From Phragmitibacter sp965284365 (GTDB lineage: Bacteria > Verrucomicrobiota > Verrucomicrobiia > Verrucomicrobiales > Verrucomicrobiaceae): DNA of 64,000 nt. This document shows positions 16,170 through 25,621 of the stretch, piece after piece; position 1 is the first letter of the stretch; every line of letters begins with the position of its first letter. The notes below the pieces were generated by a model. The model did not search any database and was not told the origin of the DNA. It worked only from the letters and a program-made list of their open reading frames with translations. The position numbers and the translations under genes were made by a program. The stretch is taken from assembly GCA_965284365.1 (NCBI GenBank), contig OZ260079.1, positions 5,642,001 to 5,706,000 on the forward strand. The letters are read 5' to 3'.

Positions 16170-17462
16170 ATGCCTACACCCCCCTATTCCACCACCATCT
16201 GTCGGCACACTGCCCTCTTCGCGATAACGGCTGCCCTGAGCAGTTGCGCTTTACCAAAGCCACCTCCCCCGGGAGGCTCCAAAGACCGGGCCATCATTTC
16301 CGCCTATAACCCTGCCCCGGAGGGCAGCGGTCTGCGGCTGGCGGTGAAGGATCTCATCGATGTCAAAGGCACCGTGACCACGGCGGGATCAGAATACCTC
16401 TACAAACATGGCAAACCCGCCACCCAGGATGCTGCCTGTCTGGCGATTGCCCGCGAGCGTGGGGTACACATCGTGGGCAAGACGAATCTGTCTGAATTCG
16501 CCATGGGCACGACAGGCATGAACGAATTCTTCGGCACGCCGAAGAACCCGGTGAAAAAGCACGGCAAAGTCATCCCCGGCGGCTCCTCCAGCGGCTCTGG
16601 TGTGGTCGTGGCCACCGGCATGGCGGACGTGGCCTTTGGCACGGATACGGCGGGCTCCATCCGCGTGCCTGCCGCCTGCAATGGCATCGTCGGGATGAAA
16701 ACCACTTTCGGTCTTGTCCCATTGAAGGGCGTCTTCCCGTTGTCACCCAAAAATCTCGATAGTGTCGGTCCCATGGCCCGGGATATTGACCACCTCGTAG
16801 ATGGCATGGACCTGCTGGAACGCGGTTTCAAGGGCAAATACGCCGCCGCCAAGGCAGCGCAACCGACCGCCCGCTCCATTCGCATTGGCCGACTGTACCT
16901 ACCCGGCACGGCGAAGTCGATTGACGATGCCATTGACGCGGAACTTGCCGCCAAAGGTTTTACAGTGGTGAAGCTGCCCGATTCCCTCGGTAAAAAGTGG
17001 CAACAGGCGCATAAGGACGGCGACACAGTGGTTGTCGTGGATGGATGGATGAATAACGGCAAATTCGAAAAAGAGCCCGAAGTCAGCATCGTCACGAAGG
17101 CCGGCTTTCTGCTGGGAGACGTTGAATATCCCAAGGATTACAATGAAGCTCTCGCTCGCAGGGATCAATGGCGCCGCGATCTGAACAATGTTCTGAAGCG
17201 CGTGGATATGATCGCCGTGCCGACGCTTCAAAAAATGCCTCCCCGCATTCCTTTCAAAGGGCGCAGCATTATCTTTGAGGCCGACGTGCTAGCCTCTCAA
17301 AACACGGTCCCTGTGAACTTCGCAGGTCTGCCTGCACTGGCCGTCCCCGTGCCCATGCCAGGTCGAAAAGCAGTCCCAACAAGTGTTCAATTTGTGGGTC
17401 CGAAATTTTCTGAAGCGAAACTTATGAACGCTGGAAGGATCATGGAATCTAACGACGCATGA
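16170..17462 (+). CDS. Amidase signature family hydrolase, probable lipoprotein
   Basis: A 430-residue serine hydrolase of the amidase signature family, which cleaves carboxamides. The catalytic triad is visible: Lys60 (AVKDLID), the cis-Ser in GGSSSGSG at 137-144, and the nucleophile Ser163 in GTDTAGSIRVP. The N-terminus has a hydrophobic run ending in LSSC at residue 26, a lipobox, followed by a proline-rich linker, so the enzyme is probably anchored in the envelope. It is shorter than GatA and has no GatB/C neighbour, so it is not likely to be the tRNA amidotransferase subunit. Its last codons overlap the start of the TPR gene (ATG at 17459), indicating translational coupling. Confidence 0.88.
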   Translation: MPTPPYSTTICRHTALFAITAALSSCALPKPPPPGGSKDRAIISAYNPAPEGSGLRLAVKDLIDVKGTVTTAGSEYLYKHGKPATQDAACLAIARERGVHIVGKTNLSEFAMGTTGMNEFFGTPKNPVKKHGKVIPGGSSSGSGVVVATGMADVAFGTDTAGSIRVPAACNGIVGMKTTFGLVPLKGVFPLSPKNLDSVGPMARDIDHLVDGMDLLERGFKGKYAAAKAAQPTARSIRIGRLYLPGTAKSIDDAIDAELAAKGFTVVKLPDSLGKKWQQAHKDGDTVVVVDGWMNNGKFEKEPEVSIVTKAGFLLGDVEYPKDYNEALARRDQWRRDLNNVLKRVDMIAVPTLQKMPPRIPFKGRSIIFEADVLASQNTVPVNFAGLPALAVPVPMPGRKAVPTSVQFVGPKFSEAKLMNAGRIMESNDA

Positions 17463-18307
17463 CTTCTACCCCGAAGAAGCCGATTGTGGGGCTCGTGGCA
17501 AGTGTGACAACCTCTGCGCAAGCAGGATGTCGTGGATATTCCGTTGTAAAAACCTGGATTGCTGGTGTGTGCCTGTTAGGTGCCACCGCGGGATCGCTTC
17601 CCGCTGAAAGCATCCCAGTCGAAACGCTGATCCAACAAGGTGATGCATTCGAAAAGCAACTGGATACCAAGGACGCTCTGGCCACCTACCTCGAGGCTGA
17701 AAAGCAGACCCCTGAGAACGCTGATCTTAAAGTGAAGATCGCACGGCAGTATCGCCATCTCATGGCCGAGACTTCCAGTGATAGCGAAAAGTTGCGTCTG
17801 GCCAAGGTCGCCCTGGAGTACGGCAAACAGGCCGCAGCGATCGCACCGGGCAATTCGGACGCACAGCTTTCCCCTGCCATCAGCTACGGAAAAATGCTTC
17901 CTCTTCTGGGCAAGAAAGAACAACTGGAAACTTCCAAATTGATCCAGCAATCCACGGACAAGGCTTTGAAGCTGAATCCAAAGAATGATCTGGCTTGGCA
18001 CATCAAAGGCCGCTGGTATCGTGGCCTCGCTGAAGTCGGAGTGCTGAAGCGCGCCGTGGTTTCCATGGTCTACGGAGGCCTCCCTGAAGCCACCCCGCAG
18101 GATGCGGTGGATTGCTTCCAGAAAGCCCATGCGCTCAATCCAAATCGAGTGATCCATTGCATCGAACTCGGCAGCACCTATGCCAGCATGGGTGACGAGG
18201 TAGATGCCAAGAAATACCTGAAAAAGGGTCTGGCCATGAAGACCGCTGAGAAAGACGACGCCGCTGCCAAGCAGTCCGGCCGTCAGCAACTGGCCAAACT
18301 CGAGTAG
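17459..18307 (+). CDS. TPR protein resembling eukaryotic RMDN proteins
   Basis: A 282-residue protein with a hydrophobic segment near residue 32-48 (WIAGVCLLGATAGSLPAES), probably a signal peptide behind an extended N-region, then helical TPR-like repeats. The stretch LAWHIKGRWYRGLAEVGVLK followed by VSMVYGGLPEATPQDAVDCF matches what I know of the RMDN (regulator of microtubule dynamics) family, which in eukaryotes reads WHILGRWCY and so on at the same place. The downstream LNPNRVIHCIELGSTYASMG also fits. Bacterial members are of unknown function. The ATGA overlap with the amidase gene suggests the two act together, perhaps in the periplasm. A strong terminator follows. Confidence 0.8.
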   Translation: MTSTPKKPIVGLVASVTTSAQAGCRGYSVVKTWIAGVCLLGATAGSLPAESIPVETLIQQGDAFEKQLDTKDALATYLEAEKQTPENADLKVKIARQYRHLMAETSSDSEKLRLAKVALEYGKQAAAIAPGNSDAQLSPAISYGKMLPLLGKKEQLETSKLIQQSTDKALKLNPKNDLAWHIKGRWYRGLAEVGVLKRAVVSMVYGGLPEATPQDAVDCFQKAHALNPNRVIHCIELGSTYASMGDEVDAKKYLKKGLAMKTAEKDDAAAKQSGRQQLAKLE

Positions 18308-18364
18308 AAGTCGAAGTCAGTCCTCTGCGGACAGGCCACCATTCAGCCACAATCTATTAATAAG

Positions 18365-18397
18365 CGGAGCAGGTCGAAAGATCTGCTCCGTTTTTTT
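18365..18397 (+). terminator. Intrinsic terminator after the amidase-TPR operon
   Basis: An 8-bp perfect stem (CGGAGCAG with CTGCTCCG) is extended by three more pairs (one G-T) to a GAAA tetraloop and followed by seven T. It lies 58 bases after the TPR stop codon. Confidence 0.9.
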
Positions 18398-18554
18398 GTG
18401 CCCACTGCGTCTTGCTGATCTCATTTGGCCCTCTTGGATGCCAATCTGTCAGGCGGAAGACGGCTCCACCGGGGTGGGCATTACACTCAAAAAAAGATCA
18501 ACATATCCGAAGACAAATTATGGTAATTATATATATTCTCTGAGCTTTTCCCCT

Positions 18555-21203
18555 ATGCCGCAGTCCCCCCTGCACTCCCAATTTCCGAACCGGCGCCGCT
18601 TTTTCAGGCGGGTGTTCCTCGCAGCTGCACTGGCCACGCTCTTACCTTCTTATACCGCGTTTTCCCAGTCGGAACCAAACGTTTACACCGGCATTGGCAA
18701 CTGGCAGGATGCCTGGCTCTGGTCGGCAGGCGTGCCCACCGCGGGACAAACTATTAGCATCGGGGGAACCGAAATGGTCGGCGTTTCCATCAACAGCGCC
18801 GATGCTTTTTCCGGGGATACGACGATTCACTCAGACGGCCAGGCATTCACGCTCGTGGAGGTCACCAACGACCGCACCTGGACCGTTGATGGAAAATTCT
18901 TCATGGACGGCGGCACGACGTTTGTGGAGTTGAGCGATGGCGGCGAACTCGAAACCACGGGAGATTACGCCTTGCTAGGTGGAGGGAGCGGCATCAGTTC
19001 AGCGAATGTGAACGTATCCGGAACTGGCTCAGCATGGACGAGCAACTACACCTATCTTTACAGCGGCAGCATTACGGCCGAAGACGGCGGATCGCTCGAC
19101 TTCGGGGGTCTCACTCTGATCGACAGTGAGAGTCAGGGGCATGCCCGTGTCACGGTCACCGGTGAAGGATCGAACCTTTATGTTGGCTCACTCAGTATCG
19201 ATAGCGGCAGCCTTACCGTTCAGGATGGCGGGCAAGTCACAGGGAGGACTGGTCACATCGGATTTCTCTCCGGCACACAGGGTGGCATTACGGTGGAAGG
19301 ACAAAACTCCTCGCTGAGCCTCACAGAGGGTGTGGGCATTTATAATGGCGACTTGACCGTGCGTGGTGGCGGCACATTCACAGGTCACACACTCTGGGTT
19401 AATGAGCGCTCGGAAGTTACGCTCTCAGGCTCGCAGTCACGAATAAATCTCACTCAGCTTTCCTTGGAAGGTACCCTCAGAGTCAGTGGCGGAGCCAAGC
19501 TCAGCAGCAGTGAAGCTGAAATGGGGTTTATGGTCGACTACGGCACTACGCTCGCCGTTAGTGGTGAAGGATCGGAGTGGTCCAACGAAGGACACCTCGT
19601 GATTCGCAACGGAACTATCCGCGTTGAAGACGGTGCGAAGATAACTACTGGCACTGCCTATGTTGCGACTGACCCAGGCCTGACTAATATTGTCGTGTCT
19701 GGAATAGGTTCACGCTGGGATAACGTCGGCAAATTTGAGGTCGCGGAGAATCTCGACTTTATGACCCCTACCAGCCGGGAAATCACGGTGGAGAACGGCG
19801 GGGTCCTGACGGCAGCCCAAATGAAGGTCGAAGGATTATTCTTTGATACCACTATCAATATCTCCGGGGCTGGCAGCCAGCTGCTTGTGGCGGGAACCCT
19901 CGAACTTAATACGCTAAACACAGGAGCCTTGAATATTCAGGATGGCGGTTTGGTATCGACCGGAGCATCTCAAACTTATTCCAGTTCGGTGAACATTACA
20001 GGCGCTGGATCGAAGTGGGATATCGAGGGCGCACTGGGCATGATGTTTTCTTCCATGCTTATTGGAGATGGTGGGCAAGTTGTCAGCCAGACCGCATCGG
20101 TCGAGTATGGCTTTGATACACCCGACATTTCTAACGCCACTGTCACTGGTGCAAACTCCCACTGGATGGTCGAAGACACGTTGAGCATTTTTAGCAGCAA
20201 TGTCCGGATTGAGAACGGCGGCAAACTCACGGTGGGCCAACTGGCAGTGAGCGTCCACGATTATTCGATAGCGGCATTTCAAATCACTGGCACGGAGGGA
20301 AGCCGCGGGGTTGTGGAAGCTGGGACGATCACCATTGTTCCTTCCACTGCTTCCAGCGAAACTGCCCCATATGGGGTGAATAACTTCATTGTCGACGGCG
20401 GTATCATCCGAGCCAACCAGGATGGCGTCGCCCTCATCAGCGGGAGCGAAGTCACCATCGGCTCCGGCGGCATGTATGTGGACACGCAGGCAAACACGGT
20501 CAGCATTGCTTCCAATCTCACCGGCAGCGGCAGCCTGACAAAGCTCGGCAGCGGAAAGCTCACCCTCAATGGTGACAACACCTACACGGGCGGCACCATC
20601 GTCGCAGAAGGGGCGCTTTGGGTGAATGGCACCCTCACCGGTGATGTCACCATACAGGATGGCGCAAAGCTGGGTGGCTCCGGCACCCTGGGTGAACTCA
20701 CCGTGCAGGATGGTGGCATATTGGCCCCTGGAAACAGTCCCGGCATCATGAACACCAGCACGCAAACCTGGGGTGGCGCAGGAGTCTATGATTGGGAAAC
20801 CAATACCGACAGCCTCAGCGGCACCGAAGGCACGAACTGGGACGTTATCCTCATCAACGGCAACCTGAACATCACCGCGACTCAGGCCGATCCGTTCATC
20901 ATCGCGCTGCATTCACTTACCATAACGAATGCCTCCGGCTTGATCGCGGGCTTTGATCCCCTCTCCGACTACACTTGGGAAATCCTCCGCGTCACCGGCA
21001 CCATTACTGGCTTCGATCCATCTGTCTTCAGCCTCAATGACGCTGCTTTCCTTAATGACCTCGAAGGCGGATCTTTCAATGTCTCGCAAGCCAACCAAAG
21101 CATCTTCGTAAACTTCGTCGCTGCTCCGGTCCCTGAGCCCGGTAGCGCTCTGCTAACCTTGGTCGCTTGCGCGCTTTTCGCGGGCCGCAGGCGCAGGAGC
21201 TAG
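18555..21203 (+). CDS. PEP-CTERM protein with autotransporter-type passenger repeats
   Basis: A secreted 882-residue protein. After an N-terminal signal with a basic stretch (NRRRFFRRVFLAAALATLL), the body consists of beta-helical repeats rich in Gly, Ser and Thr, with recurring EDGG/QDGG and VSGxGS units. A passenger-associated repeat lies near residues 655-725 (LTKLGSGKLTLNGDNTYTGG, then APGNSPG). The C-terminus is a PEP-CTERM sorting tail: VPEPGS, a hydrophobic helix and RRRRS. Such tails are cut by exosortase and the protein is released to the surface or matrix. There is no outer-membrane beta-barrel, so it is not a classical autotransporter. The ATG at 18555 is chosen because the signal follows it; the frame upstream to 18396 overlaps the terminator. 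A TATATATT lies just upstream. Confidence 0.85.
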   Translation: MPQSPLHSQFPNRRRFFRRVFLAAALATLLPSYTAFSQSEPNVYTGIGNWQDAWLWSAGVPTAGQTISIGGTEMVGVSINSADAFSGDTTIHSDGQAFTLVEVTNDRTWTVDGKFFMDGGTTFVELSDGGELETTGDYALLGGGSGISSANVNVSGTGSAWTSNYTYLYSGSITAEDGGSLDFGGLTLIDSESQGHARVTVTGEGSNLYVGSLSIDSGSLTVQDGGQVTGRTGHIGFLSGTQGGITVEGQNSSLSLTEGVGIYNGDLTVRGGGTFTGHTLWVNERSEVTLSGSQSRINLTQLSLEGTLRVSGGAKLSSSEAEMGFMVDYGTTLAVSGEGSEWSNEGHLVIRNGTIRVEDGAKITTGTAYVATDPGLTNIVVSGIGSRWDNVGKFEVAENLDFMTPTSREITVENGGVLTAAQMKVEGLFFDTTINISGAGSQLLVAGTLELNTLNTGALNIQDGGLVSTGASQTYSSSVNITGAGSKWDIEGALGMMFSSMLIGDGGQVVSQTASVEYGFDTPDISNATVTGANSHWMVEDTLSIFSSNVRIENGGKLTVGQLAVSVHDYSIAAFQITGTEGSRGVVEAGTITIVPSTASSETAPYGVNNFIVDGGIIRANQDGVALISGSEVTIGSGGMYVDTQANTVSIASNLTGSGSLTKLGSGKLTLNGDNTYTGGTIVAEGALWVNGTLTGDVTIQDGAKLGGSGTLGELTVQDGGILAPGNSPGIMNTSTQTWGGAGVYDWETNTDSLSGTEGTNWDVILINGNLNITATQADPFIIALHSLTITNASGLIAGFDPLSDYTWEILRVTGTITGFDPSVFSLNDAAFLNDLEGGSFNVSQANQSIFVNFVAAPVPEPGSALLTLVACALFAGRRRRS

Positions 21204-21278
21204 CTTCACTATTGCCTGGTGGGGAAGGAGAGGCGCGGTTGGCACTTTGCTTTTAGCGCCACCGTGCTACTCTGCACG

Positions 21279-21668
21279 ATGCCTCCTGTCATCGTCGACA
21301 ATCTCGTTCCCATCATCATCGGACTCGTTGCGTTGACGGCGATTATAGCTTTTATAGTGATGAGGCCGAAGAGATCAGTCATCGCACCTTTGATGCGGAC
21401 GATCTGGCTAAGAACCAAAGACGGCCGTCATTTTAACGGCAGGCTTCTCAACGGAAGGATCGTGGGCGAAGGCCAAACGGTGGATTTTTCATCCGTGCGT
21501 GAGATCCAACTCGAGCCCCAGGGACTCTGCATCAAACTGCGCGCGACTTTCCTTCAATTCCAGCCGGCCAAAGTGGAGGGTGAAGTGTCCATCGCCCAGA
21601 CAGGCGCGTCAGAACCGACGGAGATCCCTATGGCAGACATCCAGTCCCTGCGGCAATACGGAATCTAG
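21279..21668 (+). CDS. Small single-pass membrane protein
   Basis: A 129-residue protein not recognised as a family. It has one membrane helix near the N-terminus (LVPIIIGLVALTAIIAFIVM, residues about 9-28) and then a soluble domain with the pattern TKDGRHFNGRLLNGRIVGEG, which looks like a small beta-barrel or SH3-like fold. The frame is open back to 21219; the start at 21279 puts the membrane helix at the N-terminus and is preferred. No operon partner is clear. Confidence 0.6.
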   Translation: MPPVIVDNLVPIIIGLVALTAIIAFIVMRPKRSVIAPLMRTIWLRTKDGRHFNGRLLNGRIVGEGQTVDFSSVREIQLEPQGLCIKLRATFLQFQPAKVEGEVSIAQTGASEPTEIPMADIQSLRQYGI

Positions 21669-21783
21669 AGCTTCGGAATTTCGGGGCATACGGCGTCTCC
21701 GCACGTCGCTGAAACATGCATTGGTGAGAGCATGACACTCTCCCGCCAGAATGAGGCAAACGGCTTCGTTCTCTGGCACCATC

Positions 21784-23358
21784 ATGATGCTTCGCCGAAT
21801 CCTGCCGCTTCTCTTCATCGTCACGCTTGTTCAGGCGCAGGAGGAGAAGACGCCAACGACGCCGCCTTCTTCCTCCAAAGAGACCAAAAAAGCGCCTGCA
21901 TCCTCCCCAGCCCCTGCGGCTTCCGTCTCGCTTGATCCCGAGTCGGCAATCGGTCGCTATCCCGATCTTCCCTCTGTTGCCGCCGCGATGAAGAAGGCGG
22001 CCAGTTTTTACCGCACCCGGCTCAGCTTTGCGGGCGGCTACGCTACGAAGTGGTCGCGTGATTTGAAAGGAAGCTTTGACTCGGATCGCAGCTCATCGTC
22101 GATGATCACCATCGAATCCCCGGGCACGCCTACCATCGGCACCGCCATGCTCAAGGCTTATCTGGCTACTGGGGACAAATTGTATCTCCAGGCAGCCAGA
22201 GAGGTCCAACAGGCGCTCCTGTGGACGCAGCTCGCCAGCGGTGGCTGGCCCACCGATCATGACTTTGCACTGGCAAAGGCATTTCGCTCCCACTACCGCC
22301 GCGATCTCGAAGCCGGTGATACCGATCCACAAGGTCGCAACACGCTCAGCACTCTGGACGATGACAAGACCCAGTTCGCCATCATCTTCCTCCTTGAGAT
22401 GGCGCAACTACCCGAGCAGAAGGATGACAAACCTCTGCATGCGGCTCTGAAATTTGCGCTGGACTCGCTGTTGGCTGCGCAAATGCCGAATGGCGGCTGG
22501 CCACAAGGCTTTAAAGGTCCGGCCGATAAAAACTTGCCCGTCAAGAAGCCAACTCTGCCCACGGACTGGCCGCGCAAGTGGCCCGCCGTGGAATACACAG
22601 GCTATGCCACGCTCAATGACGGTAATTTGAACTCCATCGCCAAACTGCTGATCCGCGCGCATGAAGTGACCGGTGAAGCTCGCTTCATGGATGCGCTAAA
22701 AAAGCTCGGTGACTTCCACATTCTCGCGCAATGTCCTGCACCTCAAACTGGCTGGGCGCAGCAATACAACGCGAACATGGAGCCCGTCTGGGCTCGCAAG
22801 TTCGAGCCACCAAGCTTGAGCGATCGCGAAAGCCTCTGGGCCATGGAAACGCTCCATATGATCTGGTTCGCCACCGGCGATGACAAATACCTGGCACCCA
22901 TCCCGGCAGGCCTGAAGTGGCTGGAAAGTTCCCGTCAGCCGGACGGCGGCTACGTGCGCTTCTACGAGCTGCACACCAACAAGCCATTGTATTTCGTCAA
23001 GGACACCTATGAGCTGACTTACGACGACTCAAACCTGCCCACCCACTATGTCTTCAAAGGCGCCGTGGGTCAGGGCGATCTGGACAAATTCAAAGCGCTG
23101 CTCGAGCGCCCTCGCGAGAAGATACTCTCCAATCAGGCTCCACCCGCCACTCCCAAAGCCTGGCTGTCCAAAGCCAAAGGATCAGCCCAGAAAACCGTCA
23201 CCGCCATGACCCAACAAAACAAAGAAGGCATCTGGACCCAGGACAACATGATCGAAGCCTCCCTCTTCTGGAAACACATGAATGCCATGATCACCTACTA
23301 CGAAGCCGCCAGCAAATCCGGAGCCGAGTTTGAAGCGCTGCGTGCGAATGGGAAGTGA
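21784..23358 (+). CDS. Secreted pectate lyase (PL10-like)
   Basis: A 524-residue exported protein. The signal peptide LRRILPLLFIVTLVQA is followed by a Ser/Pro/Lys-rich linker and then a catalytic domain of the Pec_lyase family (polysaccharide lyase 10 type), which splits polygalacturonate by beta-elimination. Family features are AGGYATKWSRD, two GGWP motifs (SGGWPTDHDF and NGGWPQGF), DDDKTQFAI and VEYTGYATLNDGNLNSIAKL, all part of the alpha/alpha toroid. Two ATG codons at 21784 and 21787 are equivalent starts. It converges with asnB, and a repeat lies in the 96-base gap. A pectinolytic role fits a plant-polymer-degrading verrucomicrobial lifestyle. Confidence 0.87.
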   Translation: MMLRRILPLLFIVTLVQAQEEKTPTTPPSSSKETKKAPASSPAPAASVSLDPESAIGRYPDLPSVAAAMKKAASFYRTRLSFAGGYATKWSRDLKGSFDSDRSSSSMITIESPGTPTIGTAMLKAYLATGDKLYLQAAREVQQALLWTQLASGGWPTDHDFALAKAFRSHYRRDLEAGDTDPQGRNTLSTLDDDKTQFAIIFLLEMAQLPEQKDDKPLHAALKFALDSLLAAQMPNGGWPQGFKGPADKNLPVKKPTLPTDWPRKWPAVEYTGYATLNDGNLNSIAKLLIRAHEVTGEARFMDALKKLGDFHILAQCPAPQTGWAQQYNANMEPVWARKFEPPSLSDRESLWAMETLHMIWFATGDDKYLAPIPAGLKWLESSRQPDGGYVRFYELHTNKPLYFVKDTYELTYDDSNLPTHYVFKGAVGQGDLDKFKALLERPREKILSNQAPPATPKAWLSKAKGSAQKTVTAMTQQNKEGIWTQDNMIEASLFWKHMNAMITYYEAASKSGAEFEALRANGK

Positions 23359-23387
23359 GCCGAATCTCTCTCACACTTCCTCATTAA

Positions 23388-23416
23388 CCTTCGCGCCTTC
23401 GCGTCTTCGCGGTGAA
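23388..23416. repeat. EDAKAR-type intergenic repeat copy
   Basis: The sequence CCTTCGCGCCTTCGCGTCTT continues to CGCGGTGAA; on the minus strand it would read HREDAKARR. It sits between the convergent pectate lyase and asnB genes. Related copies are at 7281, 34036, 43609 and 55210. Confidence 0.7.
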
Positions 23417-23454
23417 AAACTCGCGTCTTTACCACCAACACACCTCTCCCGTCC

Positions 23455-25446
23455 TCACACCGCCACCCGCTGCACCGTCCCCGCATCCGAAGGCAGTTCA
23501 CACAGATCACCCTTGATGTGCAAATGATGCCACAACTGCGTGGCCACGATTGCCGCCAAGCCCGTCTCCAGTGACAGACGCGGCAGTGACTCTGATTTGA
23601 AAGTCGTATATGCTTCCCGCCAGTGCTGTACCGCCTTGTGGTCAAAGTAGCCTGTCTTCTTCATCGACTCCTCACTCAGAAGCTGCCCCACATAGACAGG
23701 CTCGGGCTTCAGGTGGAAGCTATCCAGCGGCGCCCGGAAGATCACCTTGCCACGGCTGTAGATGTCCTTCGGCAGGTAGCGCTCCGCCAGCAGTCGCAGC
23801 AAATGTTTGTCCCGCAGGCCCTTCAGCTTCCACTTGGGATGCAAGAGGGCAGTAAAGTTAAACACATCTTCATCCAGGAAGGGATAACGCACTTCCACGG
23901 AGTTATGCATGGCCACGCGATCGCCCTTGGCTTGCAACAAATGCCCCGCTAACAAGATTCTGGCGCCAGCCCAGATGCTCCGGTTCAGGGGATGCCACTT
24001 CTTCCCGCGTTCCAGATCAAAGCCCAGGGTCGACCACGGGCGATTGCTCGTGCGCACCTCGTGCATCGCGTCTGAATAGAAGCGCAGTTTGGCGACGCTC
24101 AGCATGCCGTAGGAATCGATCCAGGCATTCGTCCCACCCATCGTAGCCTCCTGATCCGCACGGAATTCCGGCGGATACTGCGGCACCTTCATCGCCCTCA
24201 GGTAGCCGCGCTTCACCACATTGCTCAGCCTCAGGCCCGGCACCACATCCAGATAGTTCAGGATCTTGTGAATCTTGTACCACGGGTAGCCCACCAGCCA
24301 CTCATCCGCGCCTTCACCCGTGAGCACGACCTTCTGGCCATTCTGCTGCACGCGATGGGAAAGCTGTAGCAGTGCCGCACAGGCCGTGTCGATGACGGGA
24401 CACTCGGCGGCACGGATCAGCTTCGGATAGGTTTCGATCGCATCCGCATGTCGGAACGTCTGCACGATCGGCGGCTTCGTCCCCACATACTTCGCCACGC
24501 TGCTCGCGGCGCTCAGCTCATCCATCTCCGGGTTATCCACCTGGATGGTGTAGGTATTGATGTTATGTTTCTGCTCGCCCAGCACCTTGCAGGAGAGCGC
24601 CACGATCATGCTGGAGTCCACCCCGCCGGAGAGATACGAGCCTACCGGCACATCCGCGCGGAGACGCTTCCGGACGGCCTCCAGCATCAGATGCTCAAAC
24701 TCATCCACCAGCACCTTCTGATCCGCGTCCCGCTCATCCCCCGCATCCGGGAAATCCATTTTGAAATACGCCTTCTCCTGCAGCGGCGCGGTATCCGCAA
24801 TGCCCTGCCCGAGCGGGATCTGAATGAAGCTCCCTGGGGACAGCATCTGTATCCCCTTGAAACACGTGATCGGTCCCGGCATAGCCGAGAAGCTGAAGAT
24901 GTGGTCAATGCCCCGCAGATCTGGCTCCACCTCGATCATGCCAGAGGCGATGATGCCCTTGATCTCTGAGGCAAACAGCAGCCAGTCGCCCTGCCGACTC
25001 CAATACAACGGCGCAATGCCAAAGCGGTCGCGGCCCAGCGTCAGCAGGCGCCGCTTCTCATCCCACAGCGCCACCGCGAACTGCCCGCGCAACCGCTCGA
25101 ACATACCCTCCGCATGGTCCTCCCACATGTGTGGCAGGATCTCCGTATCGCAGTGCGTGTGTAGATGGTGCCCTTCATCGATGAGGCGCACCCGCTTCTC
25201 CACGTGATCGAAAAGCTCGCCATTGAAGACCACGGAAACATCGCCGCGCTCATTGGCCATGGGCTGCTGGCCATCTGCCAGGCCCACGATGCTCAGCCGC
25301 CGCGAGGCCAGCGAAACACTCGCCCTGCGGAAGAAGCCCTCCTCATCCGGCCCACGATGCACAATGGCCCGCGACATCCGCTCCAATACACCGTCCGGAA
25401 CCGTTCGGGTCCCCGTAAGATCCATGACACCAGCTATGCCGCACAT
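23455..25446 (-). CDS. asnB: Asparagine synthase (glutamine-hydrolysing)
   Basis: A 663-residue class II glutamine amidotransferase. The mature nucleophile is Cys2 (MCGIAGVMDLTG). The N-terminal glutaminase domain carries RLSIVGL and FNGELFD; the C-terminal synthetase domain has the ATP PP-loop SGGVDSS near residue 275 and LTGEGADEWLVGYPWYK. It would make asparagine from aspartate, glutamine and ATP. A close alternative is the amidotransferase associated with exosortase/PEP-CTERM polysaccharide clusters, which has the same domains and similar length; the PEP-CTERM gene nearby and the YdcF gene upstream on the same strand make this worth noting, but no other exopolysaccharide genes are in the window. 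Confidence 0.88.
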   Translation of the reverse strand: MCGIAGVMDLTGTRTVPDGVLERMSRAIVHRGPDEEGFFRRASVSLASRRLSIVGLADGQQPMANERGDVSVVFNGELFDHVEKRVRLIDEGHHLHTHCDTEILPHMWEDHAEGMFERLRGQFAVALWDEKRRLLTLGRDRFGIAPLYWSRQGDWLLFASEIKGIIASGMIEVEPDLRGIDHIFSFSAMPGPITCFKGIQMLSPGSFIQIPLGQGIADTAPLQEKAYFKMDFPDAGDERDADQKVLVDEFEHLMLEAVRKRLRADVPVGSYLSGGVDSSMIVALSCKVLGEQKHNINTYTIQVDNPEMDELSAASSVAKYVGTKPPIVQTFRHADAIETYPKLIRAAECPVIDTACAALLQLSHRVQQNGQKVVLTGEGADEWLVGYPWYKIHKILNYLDVVPGLRLSNVVKRGYLRAMKVPQYPPEFRADQEATMGGTNAWIDSYGMLSVAKLRFYSDAMHEVRTSNRPWSTLGFDLERGKKWHPLNRSIWAGARILLAGHLLQAKGDRVAMHNSVEVRYPFLDEDVFNFTALLHPKWKLKGLRDKHLLRLLAERYLPKDIYSRGKVIFRAPLDSFHLKPEPVYVGQLLSEESMKKTGYFDHKAVQHWREAYTTFKSESLPRLSLETGLAAIVATQLWHHLHIKGDLCELPSDAGTVQRVAV

Positions 25447-25621
25447 GAGAAAGCCTTCTTTTTTATCGTTAGGTTATGGTTTGAATGAATTCGTCAGGAA
25501 TGATGACACCGGGGGTGCAAATGTGGACAGAATTAAAAACCATACGTTCACAGAGTCGAGCAGGAGTTTTCGCTAGCCTGCCCTAGAAGGCCCCTCGGCC
25601 CCCTGGTTTCACGCGCTCCCT

